A DNA stretch of 64,000 nt from Geobacter sp. (GCA_009684525.1 WKKR01000001.1:620001-684000), one strand, 5' to 3'. Counted from the stretch's first letter, positions 10,233-20,549 are shown. Notes: a model not told the origin generated them from the sequence alone. Numbers and translations are program-made.

Positions 10233-10247
10233 ATACTGTATACAATT
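10233..10247 (-). promoter_or_regulatory. candidate operator (TGTATACA palindrome) upstream of acnB
   Basis: On the minus strand TTGTATACAGTA, with a perfect 8-base TGTATACA core (10237-10244), sits 85-92 bases before acnB. TTGTATACAA-type sites are known for some GntR-family regulators of organic-acid metabolism. The link to a particular protein is inference. Confidence 0.35.
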
Positions 10248-10311
10248 TCTGTGAGATTTTGTCAATTCTAATCTGACCGAAAACTGCATGATCGGCAGGA
10301 TCCTGTTGCTG

Positions 10312-10347
10312 AAAAAAGACCGGCACCGCCAAAAAGGCGATGCCGGT
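10312..10347 (-). terminator. terminator of hisS
   Basis: Minus strand GACCGGCATCGCC pairs with GGCGGTGCCGGTC around a five-base loop. A six-T run follows at 10317-10312. Confidence 0.9.
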
Positions 10348-10372
10348 CTGTGAAACGGCTATTTGCAGGGTT

Positions 10373-11620
10373 CTAAGGACGTATTCTCAGACAGAGTGCT
10401 TCTATCGAAAGCGCCACCGGCTCCTGGATGCCCGCATCCATCTCCTTGAGAGTGCCGCTCTTGGCAGCCAGTTCGTCACCGCCGATGATGAGGGTGAAGC
10501 GGGCATTGCACTTGTCGGCACGTCGGAGCTGGCTCTTCAGGCTCTTCCCTTCGTAATCGAACTCCACGCTCACCCCCTTTCGCTGCAGGCCGCTCATGAG
10601 GCTGAAGGCAGCGTCGCGTGCCTCATCCCCCAGTGCAGCGACGAACAGGTCGGGACGACGGGAAAAATCGCGCTCGGCAAGGAGCAGGGCGACCCGCTCC
10701 ACCCCCATGGCAAAACCGATGCCGGGAATGGCGGGACCGCCAATCTCGGAGATCAGGCCGTCGTAGCGGCCGCCGGCAGCCACTGCCGACTGGGCGCCGA
10801 GCAAGCCGGTGACCAGCTCAAAGGTGGTGCGGGTGTAATAATCCAGACCGCGCACCATGCGGGGATTGATGACATAGCCGGTGCCGGTCAGCTCCAGGGC
10901 GCTCCTGGTCCGGGCAAAATGGTCGTCACAGGCGGTGCACAGACTGTCCAGCACCGACGGGGCATCCAGGGTGGCCTCCTTGCAGCCGGTGGCCTTACAG
11001 TCCAGCGCCCTGAGCGGATTGGTCTCGATGCGCCGCCGGCAGTCGTCGCAGAGCCGGTTGAGCCGTGCCCGCAGAAATTCCTGCAGAGCCGCGCGATAGG
11101 CGGGACGGCATTCGGGGCAGCCGAGGGAGTTGATCTCCAGCCGCGGTTCGGTAAGCCCCAGCTCGGCAAAGAAATGGCAGAGCATGGTCAGCACCTGGGC
11201 GTCCACCAGGGGGCTGGTCACGCCGGTCACCTCGGCGCCGATCTGGTGAAACTGGCGGTAGCGCCCCTTCTGCGGGCGCTCGTAGCGGAACATCGGCCCC
11301 ATGTAGTAAAGCCTGGCAACCGGGTCCTGGGCATAGAGCTTGTGCTCGACAAAGGCGCGCATGACGCTGGCGGTCCCCTCAGGCCGCAGTGTCACCCTGT
11401 TCTCCCCCTTGTCGACAAAGGAGTACATCTCCTTTTCTACGATATCGGTGGTGTCACCAATGGAACGGGCAAACAGCTCAGTCTTCTCCATGATCGGAAT
11501 CCTGATCTCGCTGAAGCCATAGAGCTCGAAAACCCGGCGGGCAGTGGCCTCGATATACTGCCACTTTTCCACTTCGCCGGGGAGGATGTCATTGAAACCC
11601 TTGATTGCGGTGATGGCCAA
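10373..11620 (-). CDS. hisS: histidyl-tRNA synthetase
   Basis: A 415-residue class II aminoacyl-tRNA synthetase that charges tRNA-His in the cytoplasm. Motif 2 is in TLRPEGTASVMRAFVE, and the histidine-specific segment is in GLDYYTRTTFELV. A Cys-rich stretch around CRPAYRAAL to CDDCRRR is common in this family. The natural N-terminus is (M)AITAIKGFNDILPGE, so the start must be the TTG at 11620: AAAAGGAG lies 9 bases upstream and no ATG is available there. The frame extends a further 51 codons upstream without family similarity. The next gene upstream starts far away and ends at 11785, so hisS may share a transcript with the GGDEF regulator. Confidence 0.96.
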   Translation of the reverse strand: MAITAIKGFNDILPGEVEKWQYIEATARRVFELYGFSEIRIPIMEKTELFARSIGDTTDIVEKEMYSFVDKGENRVTLRPEGTASVMRAFVEHKLYAQDPVARLYYMGPMFRYERPQKGRYRQFHQIGAEVTGVTSPLVDAQVLTMLCHFFAELGLTEPRLEINSLGCPECRPAYRAALQEFLRARLNRLCDDCRRRIETNPLRALDCKATGCKEATLDAPSVLDSLCTACDDHFARTRSALELTGTGYVINPRMVRGLDYYTRTTFELVTGLLGAQSAVAAGGRYDGLISEIGGPAIPGIGFAMGVERVALLLAERDFSRRPDLFVAALGDEARDAAFSLMSGLQRKGVSVEFDYEGKSLKSQLRRADKCNARFTLIIGGDELAAKSGTLKEMDAGIQEPVALSIEALCLRIRP

Positions 11621-11784
11621 CGGTTGTTTCTCCTTTTGTTCCGTGACGATGACAGATGACGTCCATCCGGTTGCCGACGGAGGGCATACAGATACATACG
11701 AAAAAACTGCTCCGGATGCAAGGATTTGCGTAACGGCGAACGCCCGGCACCCGGATCGGTGCGGTGCGCCCATGTCGGGAGGGG

Positions 11785-13176
11785 CTATTTTCTGGTTTTG
11801 GCTACGGAGAAGACCACGTTTTTCCCGCTCGCCTTGCCGCGGTACATGGCCTGGTCGGCCAGTTCGATCAGTTCGACCTTGGACTTGGTGTCTTCCGGGT
11901 AGCAGGCATAACCGAGGCTGGCAGTGATCCTGATATTCTGCCCTTCGCTGGCCAGGAACCGGTGGCGCTCTATGGAGCGACGGATACGCTCGGCAACCCC
12001 TGCCGCCGTCTCCAGGCCGGTCTCCACCAACAGGACGGTGTACTCGTCGCCACCGTAGCGGATCACGGTATCGATCTCCCGCACCGACGCCTTGAGGAGC
12101 TTGCCGACCTCCTTGAGCACCTTGCTGCCGATGAGGTGGCCGTAGGTGTCGTTGATCTCCTTGAACTGGTCGATGTCAAGGAAGATCACCGACAGATTGG
12201 TGCCGTACCGCTCGGCCCGTTTGACCTCGCGGTCCATGGAGACTTCCAGGTAACGGTAGTTGAACAGCCCGGTCAGCTCGTCCACGTTGATGAGATTGCG
12301 GGCAGAGGCATAACGGGCGGCGTTTTCAAAGGCGAGCGAGGACTGGTCAAGGAGGAAGGTAAGGTTCTTGTAGTTGATGGCCTCGGGCAGATCGGACCCC
12401 GGATCGTTGCAGAGGATCACAACCCCGTGCACCTGCCCCCGGCTCCGTACCAGCAGAACCAGGGCGTCGCGCACGTCGCGCAGTTCACCACTCTCGGCCA
12501 GATGCTGCGGCGCATCGCCGAGGATGTTGTTCAGGAGCATGAAACTGCCGGTTTTCTCTTCGGTGGGACGAAACTGCCCCATGATCCATTCGCCGAGACG
12601 GTTTCCGGCCTCTTCGGAAAATCCGCGCAGCTCGCGGATGGCATAGAGACACTCCTCGAAGAAGTACCCGATAGAGCGGCTGACCCCCAGTTCCTTGGCG
12701 AGGGAGTCGACCACCAGGGTATAGAGCCGGTCCTGTTCCAGGCAATTGGCAATGCTCTGGCTCACCTGGTAGAGGTTCACCAACCCCTTCAGTTCCAGGT
12801 TCTCGTCGAGAAGCCGGCGCTGCTCGATGCAGAGCGATACCGTATGCTTGAACTCGTCATGGTTGATCGGCTTGACCAGGTAATCGCGGGCGCCGTGCTT
12901 GAGGGCATAGATGGCGGTCTCGATGTTGGCATGGCCGGTCACGATGATCACCTCGATGGCGGGATCGATCTGCTTGACCTTTTCCAGCACGTCGAGACCG
13001 CTGTCGTCCTCCAGTACCAGGTCCACTACCACGAGATGATAGTCGAGCCGGTGCAAAAGATCGAACGCCTCATCGGCCGTGGCAGCCGACTCGACCTCGT
13101 ACCCCTCCTCCTTGAGGAGATCGGAGAACACCTCGCGGAAAAACAGGTCATCCTCGACTATCAGTATCCGTTCCAT
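11785..13176 (-). CDS. gacA: REC-GAF-GGDEF response regulator, probable Hypr cGAMP synthase
   Basis: A 463-residue regulator. Receiver domain 1-120 with acidic pocket E8/D9/D10, phosphorylation site D52 and K102; a GAF-like domain at about 150-290; a GGDEF domain at 295-460. The active-site motif reads RYGGDEY, and an RxxD product-inhibition site (REID) lies just before it. In ordinary diguanylate cyclases the guanine-binding aspartate is in GHxxGD; here it is GHLIGS, with Ser351 (codon AGC, 12126-12124) in its place. That swap defines the Hypr enzymes, which make 3',3'-cGAMP from ATP and GTP. The known example is G. sulfurreducens GacA (GSU1658), which from memory also lies next to hisS and acnB and is needed for growth on insoluble Fe(III). 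Activity here is inferred. GGAGG precedes the ATG. Confidence 0.85.
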   Translation of the reverse strand: MERILIVEDDLFFREVFSDLLKEEGYEVESAATADEAFDLLHRLDYHLVVVDLVLEDDSGLDVLEKVKQIDPAIEVIIVTGHANIETAIYALKHGARDYLVKPINHDEFKHTVSLCIEQRRLLDENLELKGLVNLYQVSQSIANCLEQDRLYTLVVDSLAKELGVSRSIGYFFEECLYAIRELRGFSEEAGNRLGEWIMGQFRPTEEKTGSFMLLNNILGDAPQHLAESGELRDVRDALVLLVRSRGQVHGVVILCNDPGSDLPEAINYKNLTFLLDQSSLAFENAARYASARNLINVDELTGLFNYRYLEVSMDREVKRAERYGTNLSVIFLDIDQFKEINDTYGHLIGSKVLKEVGKLLKASVREIDTVIRYGGDEYTVLLVETGLETAAGVAERIRRSIERHRFLASEGQNIRITASLGYACYPEDTKSKVELIELADQAMYRGKASGKNVVFSVAKTRK

Positions 13177-13234
13177 CCAACCTCCGACGGTTGCCACCCC
13201 GTAACGACTAATCATCAAACATTATCAGACATAT

Positions 13235-15652
13235 TTAAGGGCTGTCAATCATTCGTGTCAGTTTTCTGACTGCCACTCTCCCGCTCTGTCGGTCTACATC
13301 CAGCTCAATGGTGCCGTCCTGATCTGTCCGATAGACAGCGGCACCGAGCTTCTGCAGGTCGGCAAGGGTAAGCGCAGAGGGAAGATGAAAGCTGTTGTTG
13401 TAACCGGCCGAAATGAGGGCAAAGCGGGGATGTGCGGCCTTAATGAAAGGGATCGAGCTGGAATAACGGCTGCCGTGGTGCGCCACCTTGAGGACCGTGC
13501 AGGCAAGCCTCCGAGGGTCACGCAACAGCCGGGCCTCGGTGACAAAGCCGCTGTCGCCGGTAAAGAGGATGGCAAACCGGTCCAGTGAGAGCCGAAAGAC
13601 CAGCGATTCGTCATTGATCTCCCCGTCGAGCGGAGCTGCCCGGGCCGCATTCCGGGAGAAAACCACCGGAGCAAGCAGCTCGACCAGTGCGCCGCCAACC
13701 CTGAACGGCGGTGTGCCGGCCCGGATCGTACGGACCGGTACGCCCTTCGCTGCAAGGATCTGCCGCAATTTCAGGTAATCGGGCATTTCATAGGGAAGTC
13801 CGCTTTCCCAGAACTCCCCCACCGGAAAGTTGGTCGCAACGAAGAGAAGCCCGCGCAGATGATCCGGATGGGGATGACTGAGAACCAGGTAATCGATCCG
13901 CTCGACCCCCAGGGTCCAGAGCGCTGGCGCCAGAAGCCGCTCACCCACGTCCATTCCCCCTTCCCGCAGCGATCCGCCGCCATCCACCAGCATGGTGGTC
14001 CGGTCCGGAAAGCGGATCAAGGTGCTCTCCCCCTGCCCCACGCTGAAACAGGTAATGCGAAGATGACCGTCCCCCTCATCCGCCCCGGTGCGGGCCGACA
14101 CCAGGATGACGGCCAGAAGCGCGGTGGCGAGAAGCCTTGGTCCCATACTCCTGAAAATGGTGAAGGCCACCATGACGACGACAGCCGCTGCCAGTTCCAG
14201 CGGGGTCGGCGTCAGCGGGGAAAGCCCGGGCAGATGGTCCAGCCAGAGGAGCGCCACACCAGACCAGTGGACCAACATGGCTGCCAGTTGCAGCAACAGG
14301 GCAGCCAGGAAAGGAAACCAGGCAGCGGCAGCAAGGGCAGTGAACCCGAGGAGCACGGCACCGTAGCCAACCAGGGGGACCACGATGAGGTTGCTCGCCA
14401 CTCCGATCAGGGTGACCCGGTGGAAATGATAGGCAACCGGCACCATGGTCGCGGCAATGGCCGCCACCGACACCATGCAGAACTGCAGCGAACGGTAGGC
14501 CACCCCTTTGCGCATCCCGCTGAACGGCCGCATCAGCAGGGGGGTGAAGAGCAGTATCCCCCAGAGCGCCAGAAAAGAGAGCTGGAAGGAGAGATCGAAG
14601 AGGGCCTGGGGAGTGACCGCCAGGATTGCCAGTGCGGCCAGGGCGAGGAGATTGAGCGGGTCCAGGGCGCGCTCCACGAGCAGTCCGACGCAGCAGGCGA
14701 CGATCATCAACACCGAGCGGGTGGTTGCCGGCGCACCCCCGCTCAAGAGCAGGTAGAAGACCAGCACCGGCACGGTCATGAGGAGTAGGACACGCCGCAG
14801 ATTGGCGAACAGGAGAAGCGTTTCGCTGCGTCGGGCGACCAGCCAGAGAAGCTGATAGAGGAACAGAGCGATGATACCCACATGAAATCCTGAGATTGAG
14901 AGGATATGATTGACCCCGGTGCGGGCGTAGAGCCCCTCTGTCTGGCGGCCGGCGGCCCCGCGGTCGCCGATGAGGAGGGCTCTGAGGACCCCTGCCTCAG
15001 GTGGCGCAACGCTTCGCTGGATGAAGTCGCCCAGCTGGGCGGCAAGGAGATCGATGCGGCGCTGGAAGGGATGAGCCGCCCCTGGCTGGAGGGGCTGCAC
15101 CTCGTCGGCCGTGGCAACAGCACCGGTCAGGTAGATCCCCTGCAGGGCGAGCCGCCGCTGCATGTCGTATTCTCCGGGAATGCCAAAGGGACGTGGCTTG
15201 CGAAGCCTAGTGCGAACCCGTATCCGGTCCCCGGTCGAGACCGTTGTCCGACCTTCTCCCACGTAGAGCAGGAGGCGGCCGGTCACGGGCAGGGAGCGGC
15301 CCCCTTGCCGGACCGATTCGGCTTCGAGGTAGAGGCGGCTGCCGTTTTCACCTATCTCGGGTCGCCTGTCGACAACAGCGGTGAGGACTACCGGCTCCGG
15401 CAGCTGCTGGCGTGCCAGATGATTCGGAGAGAAGACGGGCTTGAGGAGCGGCTGCAAGGCCAGGTTGCCCCAGACCAGACAGAGAATTGAGAGCGATGCG
15501 ACCAGGAGGGCCTGCCGCCTCGCCACCAGGGCGGCGAGACAGCAGGCGGCAGTAAGGGGGAGAAACCACGGGGGGACAAACCAGCCCGGCAGGGCGGCAG
15601 CGACGATGCCGCTGACAAGCGCTGCCAGCAGGATGAGTAATGGCCTTTCCAT
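13235..15652 (-). CDS. comEC: DNA internalisation competence protein ComEC/Rec2
   Basis: An 805-residue inner-membrane protein that forms the channel through which single-stranded DNA enters during natural transformation. Order: hydrophobic N-terminus with an OB-like DUF4131 region (to about 200), the polytopic Competence domain (about 225-500, with GDRGAA and SGFHVGI), more membrane helices, then a C-terminal metallo-beta-lactamase-like domain (from about 540) with the metal motif SHPHPDHLRG and a later KVAHHGS. Length is normal for the three-domain type. ATG 15652 (MERPLLILL) is chosen; it lies 13 bases after the stop of the upstream secreted-protein gene and has a poor ribosome site, suggesting translational coupling. 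Confidence 0.93.
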   Translation of the reverse strand: MERPLLILLAALVSGIVAAALPGWFVPPWFLPLTAACCLAALVARRQALLVASLSILCLVWGNLALQPLLKPVFSPNHLARQQLPEPVVLTAVVDRRPEIGENGSRLYLEAESVRQGGRSLPVTGRLLLYVGEGRTTVSTGDRIRVRTRLRKPRPFGIPGEYDMQRRLALQGIYLTGAVATADEVQPLQPGAAHPFQRRIDLLAAQLGDFIQRSVAPPEAGVLRALLIGDRGAAGRQTEGLYARTGVNHILSISGFHVGIIALFLYQLLWLVARRSETLLLFANLRRVLLLMTVPVLVFYLLLSGGAPATTRSVLMIVACCVGLLVERALDPLNLLALAALAILAVTPQALFDLSFQLSFLALWGILLFTPLLMRPFSGMRKGVAYRSLQFCMVSVAAIAATMVPVAYHFHRVTLIGVASNLIVVPLVGYGAVLLGFTALAAAAWFPFLAALLLQLAAMLVHWSGVALLWLDHLPGLSPLTPTPLELAAAVVVMVAFTIFRSMGPRLLATALLAVILVSARTGADEGDGHLRITCFSVGQGESTLIRFPDRTTMLVDGGGSLREGGMDVGERLLAPALWTLGVERIDYLVLSHPHPDHLRGLLFVATNFPVGEFWESGLPYEMPDYLKLRQILAAKGVPVRTIRAGTPPFRVGGALVELLAPVVFSRNAARAAPLDGEINDESLVFRLSLDRFAILFTGDSGFVTEARLLRDPRRLACTVLKVAHHGSRYSSSIPFIKAAHPRFALISAGYNNSFHLPSALTLADLQKLGAAVYRTDQDGTIELDVDRQSGRVAVRKLTRMIDSP

Positions 15653-15665
15653 TGCAGGCCAGGGG

Positions 15666-16946
15666 CTACTTGCGTCCCGTGTAACGCTCCACCAGCTGGG
15701 TAATGAACTTATCCGCCTCGCCAACGGTGATGGCGGCGCCCGGATCGCCCTTGATCCCTGCCAGGGCCATATAGGCAGCGTCCGATGACTGGCGGGGCTC
15801 GATAACCAGGGCATCCAGCCCACCATATGGCGGGAGGTCGACCTGCAGCAGGTGACTGCCTTCAGCCAGTCGTTGCAGACCGAGATCGATCCAGGCGAGT
15901 ATACCCTTGGCATCGCGGTCGAGGTTCATGTCGTCGAGACGCGCCGCAAGCCGCGTCCCCATGTATCTGAGTTTCAGGCCGTAGATACCGGTCCGGGGAA
16001 CCGTGAAGGGGATCTCCACCTTCCCCCCCTGGGAACCGGCCCGCAGCCACTGCTTGCCGGTAAACTGCCCGTAATAGGGGATGTCGGTCGGCGCCACGGT
16101 CGCCGGGAGTACAGGGAGCCCGGTGGCAGGAATCGTGGTCTGTCCGAGCTGCTCATCGACCGGTAGCCGCTCCTCCCAGCCGAGCAGCCTTGCCACGATG
16201 AAAGCAAGGTCGGCATTGGTGAGAGGTGCGCTGAAGCGCCACCCCTCCTTCGGCTCGATGGGGGTCAGATCCGGGGCGGAAAAGAGCAGATAGTCGACCC
16301 CTCCCTCGGGGGGCAGGACCATCTCGAACTCGAGCTCACCCGCCTTGAGCGGCAGCGTCGCCACCGGCGTCAGGGCGAGTCGATCCCCTGAATCAACGCG
16401 GTAGTCCTTGCCCGCGATCTTCCAGAGCTGGCCGTTTCCCTTGGCAGCTGCACTCAGGCGATATTCACCAGCCAGGGGGATGAATACCTTGAAGTGAACG
16501 GTCGTGGGGGTCGTTATCCCTCCCAGCCAGGAGATGCCGCTGAACGGCCCGATCAGATCGAAATTACGCACCGCCACGTCGTCGGTTTTCTTGTTGTAGA
16601 TATTCTCTGCCTCGAACTTCAGGGTCCGTTTCCCCTCCATGATGCGAAGGAAATCGCGGTCCTTGGGTTCTTCGTACTCCACGGCCTCTTTGGATTTCTT
16701 CGATTTCTTTTCCTTCTTGTCTACAACCTCCTTCGGCACGCGGGGAAGCCCCCCCTCCCAACCGAACTGGGCAACCAGTTTCCGGGCAAACTCACCCTGA
16801 GTGATGACTGCGGTTGGCAAACCCGGTGCCTTCGCCGGTGTCGTTGCTGCTGCTCCAGCCTGAGCTTTCGTGCCGGGACCTTCGGCGGCTGCGGCTGCTC
16901 CCGCCAGCACCAATACCAGCACCAGCACTTTGATGACAATGCGCAT
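15666..16946 (-). CDS. secreted protein of unknown function, coupled to comEC
   Basis: A 426-residue exported protein with a signal peptide (MRIVIKVLVLVLVLAG, cleaved near AAAAE). I do not recognise its function. Two segments, VITQGEFARKLVAQFGW and LTNADLAFIVARLLGWEE, resemble the helical part of S-layer homology repeats. Between them is a Lys/Glu-rich linker (about 75-95) and a beta-rich part that looks like a carbohydrate- or cell-wall-binding sandwich; a second beta-rich part follows (GIYGLKLRYMG). The stop is 13 bases before comEC, so the two are one transcript. A cell-wall or surface role tied to DNA uptake is possible but only inferred. GGAGG precedes ATG 16946. Confidence 0.7.
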   Translation of the reverse strand: MRIVIKVLVLVLVLAGAAAAAEGPGTKAQAGAAATTPAKAPGLPTAVITQGEFARKLVAQFGWEGGLPRVPKEVVDKKEKKSKKSKEAVEYEEPKDRDFLRIMEGKRTLKFEAENIYNKKTDDVAVRNFDLIGPFSGISWLGGITTPTTVHFKVFIPLAGEYRLSAAAKGNGQLWKIAGKDYRVDSGDRLALTPVATLPLKAGELEFEMVLPPEGGVDYLLFSAPDLTPIEPKEGWRFSAPLTNADLAFIVARLLGWEERLPVDEQLGQTTIPATGLPVLPATVAPTDIPYYGQFTGKQWLRAGSQGGKVEIPFTVPRTGIYGLKLRYMGTRLAARLDDMNLDRDAKGILAWIDLGLQRLAEGSHLLQVDLPPYGGLDALVIEPRQSSDAAYMALAGIKGDPGAAITVGEADKFITQLVERYTGRK

Positions 16947-17073
16947 AATCCCTCCAGGACTCTTCATTTGCCAAGTGGAAGCTTCGGACGATATGCATGC
17001 TCCGGCCCGGACAGCTGGCCGAGGGGAATTCTAGCACACCCCGCTCTGTCATGCAAACCTGACCGGGGGGCGC

Positions 17074-17102
17074 AAAAAAGGCGGCAGGTTGCCCTGCCGC
17101 CG
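17074..17102 (-). terminator. terminator of the sigma-54 response regulator gene
   Basis: Minus strand GGCGGCAGG pairs with CCTGCCGCC with a short loop. Six T follow at 17079-17074, just after the stop at 17129. Confidence 0.88.
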
Positions 17103-17128
17103 CGTTCTTGACTGGACCAGCGGGAAAA

Positions 17129-18580
<1,452 letters not shown>

Positions 18581-18655
18581 AAGTCCCCCCCTACATACAT
18601 GCATTCAAGTCTCATGTATCCATATATCGGCGGTGAGGTGTTCAGCTTTAAAACA

Positions 18656-18691
18656 AATAAGGCCGTCCAGAAATCTGAACGGCCTTATTAT
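18656..18691 (-). terminator. hairpin terminator after the small acidic protein gene
   Basis: AATAAGGCCGT pairs with ACGGCCTTATT around a short loop. The AT-rich arms supply a T-run in both directions; it lies 20 bases after the stop at 18711. Confidence 0.8.
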
Positions 18692-18710
18692 TTACGATGA
18701 CACCTGGATG

Positions 18711-18986
18711 TCACCATTCGTCGTCATCTTCTTCTTCACCATACTCGTCTACCCCGAACGCCTCGTCATAGCCGAGATCGCCGGCCCCTTCCACATCATC
18801 CAGCTCTTCGGCAAAGAACTGTTCGGGAGTGCGCTCGTCCTCGGCATCGTGAATGGCCTCGAACCGCGCCAGGATGTCCCCTTTGGTGCAGTAGCGGCCA
18901 TCGCGGTGCGCACAGACATCGCGTTCACAGAGATCAAAGAGCTGTATTTCACTGCAGAGCCGTTGCGGTTTTTCATTCTGTGCCAT
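18711..18986 (-). CDS. small acidic Cys-containing protein, unknown function
   Basis: A 91-residue cytoplasmic protein that I do not recognise. The N-terminal half has four cysteines in a compact cluster (C11, C20, C25, C33, in the order LCSEI, DLCERDVCAH and GRYC), which could bind zinc or an iron-sulfur cluster. The C-terminal half is extremely acidic, ending EEEDDDEW. There is no signal peptide or membrane segment. GAGG lies 7-10 bases before ATG 18986. It sits between fbp and the sigma-54 regulator on the same strand with its own terminator. Confidence 0.75.
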   Translation of the reverse strand: MAQNEKPQRLCSEIQLFDLCERDVCAHRDGRYCTKGDILARFEAIHDAEDERTPEQFFAEELDDVEGAGDLGYDEAFGVDEYGEEEDDDEW

Positions 18987-19023
18987 TGGTAGCCTCACCT
19001 GAAAGTCGCTGCTTCATCGCTGT

Positions 19024-19965
19024 TCATGCGCCGCGAAGAAACTCCTTGGCCTTTTCCACGTCTTCCTTGCAGCCGATGTAGACCGGGGCACGATGATCGA
19101 GACTCTCGGGCTGGACATCGAGGATATCGATAACGCCGTTGCTGGCGGCCCCGCCGGCATGCTCGATCAGGTAGGCCATGGCGTTCAGTTCGAACAGAAG
19201 CCGGAGTTTTCCCCTGGGAGAACCCTGCAGAGCAGGATACATGAAAATCCCCTTCCCTTTCATCATCACCTGGTTGATGTCGGGGACAAAACCGCCGGAG
19301 TAGCGGAGCTTGCTCCCCTTCGCCTCCAGGTAACGGATGAACTTCTCATTCTCGGGGGTATACTTGTTGCGCAGACCGCCCGGAGAATAGATGTCGCCAG
19401 ACGGTTTCATGGTGACGTTCTCCCTGGTAAGGGTGAACTCCATCAACTGGTTGAGGGTGAACTCGTGGACGCCGTTCCCCACGGAATAGACCAGCGACAC
19501 TCGGGGTCCGTAGAGGATATACATGGCAGCGACCTGGTTGCGGCCGGTCTGCAGGAGATCGCACCCCTTGTAGATGGAGACGATGGTGCCGACGGCCAGG
19601 TTGACGTCGACCAGGGAGGAACCGTCCAGCGGATCGTAGGCCACGGAGTAGAGACCATCTGCCGCTGCCTGGGCCTGGAAGATCTCGTCCATCTCCTCGG
19701 AGGCAATGTTGCAGACCACGCCGGTATGGATCAGGCGCTTGCGGATGATCCGGTCGGAGAGGACGTCAAGGGCGAGCTGTTCCTCACCGTAGAGGTTGGA
19801 GGTACCCGCCACACCCAGATCACCGGTACGGACCGCATTGATCACGTATTTACTTGCCTCGGCGATCTCGCAGATCACGTGGATAAGATTGTCGCAGATA
19901 TCCTGCCCGCGCAGGTGTCGCCGCAGGTCGATCTGGAACTTTGTCTTGCCCGGTTCGCTGTGCAT
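19024..19965 (-). CDS. fbp: fructose-1,6-bisphosphatase class I
   Basis: A 313-residue cytoplasmic FBPase that removes the C1 phosphate of fructose 1,6-bisphosphate in gluconeogenesis. The metal- and substrate-binding signature SVAYDPLDGSSLVDVNLAVG is complete, with the partner acidic site in NIASEEMDE. The segment SGGFVPDINQVMMKGKGIF and the C-terminal GGAASNG also fit class I enzymes. ATG 19965 follows a GGGGGGAGGG stretch; the frame is open for 30 codons upstream without similarity. It is divergent from the Rieske gene. Gluconeogenesis fits an organism living on acetate. Confidence 0.96.
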   Translation of the reverse strand: MHSEPGKTKFQIDLRRHLRGQDICDNLIHVICEIAEASKYVINAVRTGDLGVAGTSNLYGEEQLALDVLSDRIIRKRLIHTGVVCNIASEEMDEIFQAQAAADGLYSVAYDPLDGSSLVDVNLAVGTIVSIYKGCDLLQTGRNQVAAMYILYGPRVSLVYSVGNGVHEFTLNQLMEFTLTRENVTMKPSGDIYSPGGLRNKYTPENEKFIRYLEAKGSKLRYSGGFVPDINQVMMKGKGIFMYPALQGSPRGKLRLLFELNAMAYLIEHAGGAASNGVIDILDVQPESLDHRAPVYIGCKEDVEKAKEFLRGA

Positions 19966-20132
19966 GGTAGTTCGTCCCTCCCCCCAGAGAATATCCTGTA
20001 AACGGTTAGAGATTAGTGCAAAGATGGGGGCAAGGCAAGCAAAAAGTGCCCTCATGCCTCTCGCCGCTTGACTTGCCGCATTTACGTGTTATTCAAATGA
20101 GCATATCAACGGCACTCACCAGTGGAGACTTC

Positions 20133-20549
20133 ATGAATACCGGCACCAGAAGGAGATTTCTCGCTACCAGCCTCGCTGCACTCCTGGCCGGGACAGCCGG
20201 GGCGGTCCTCTATCCGCTGCTGCGCTATCTTGCACCTCGACGCACCGACACGGCGCAGCGTGCAGTCAGGATCCCCCTTGCCGAGATCCCAGACGGCACG
20301 GCTAAATTTTTCGATTTTGAAGGAAAACCTGCCGTGCTGGTCAGTTCAAAGGGGAAACTGGTCTGCCTCTCAGCAGTCTGTACCCATCTCGGCTGCATCG
20401 TCCAGTGGCAAAAGGACCAGGGAGAATTCCGTTGCCCCTGCCATGGCGGACGCTTTACCATCGACGGCACGGTGGTCTCCGGACCGCCGCCACGGCCACT
20501 GGCCAAACTGCCGTTCACTGTCGTAAACGGCACGGTTACCGTTGGATAG
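20133..20549 (+). CDS. Rieske iron-sulfur protein of a bc-type quinol oxidase
   Basis: A 138-residue Rieske subunit. A twin-arginine signal-anchor (RRRFLATSLAAL, residues 6-17) inserts the folded protein through Tat; the single helix stays in the inner membrane. The [2Fe-2S] ligands are in CTHLGC and CPCHGG, with a following PPPRPL loop. It accepts one electron from quinol and passes it to the c-type cytochrome partner. It is the first gene of a three-gene operon with cytochrome b (12 bases on) and a five-heme cytochrome. From memory the order resembles the Cbc3 (cbcVWX) complex of G. sulfurreducens; the naming is not certain. GGAG precedes ATG 20133. Confidence 0.92.
   Translation: MNTGTRRRFLATSLAALLAGTAGAVLYPLLRYLAPRRTDTAQRAVRIPLAEIPDGTAKFFDFEGKPAVLVSSKGKLVCLSAVCTHLGCIVQWQKDQGEFRCPCHGGRFTIDGTVVSGPPPRPLAKLPFTVVNGTVTVG

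Noticed and set aside
11764-13269. A 501-codon open frame on the plus strand
   Set aside because: Antisense to the Hypr GGDEF gene; the protein has no recognisable domain.
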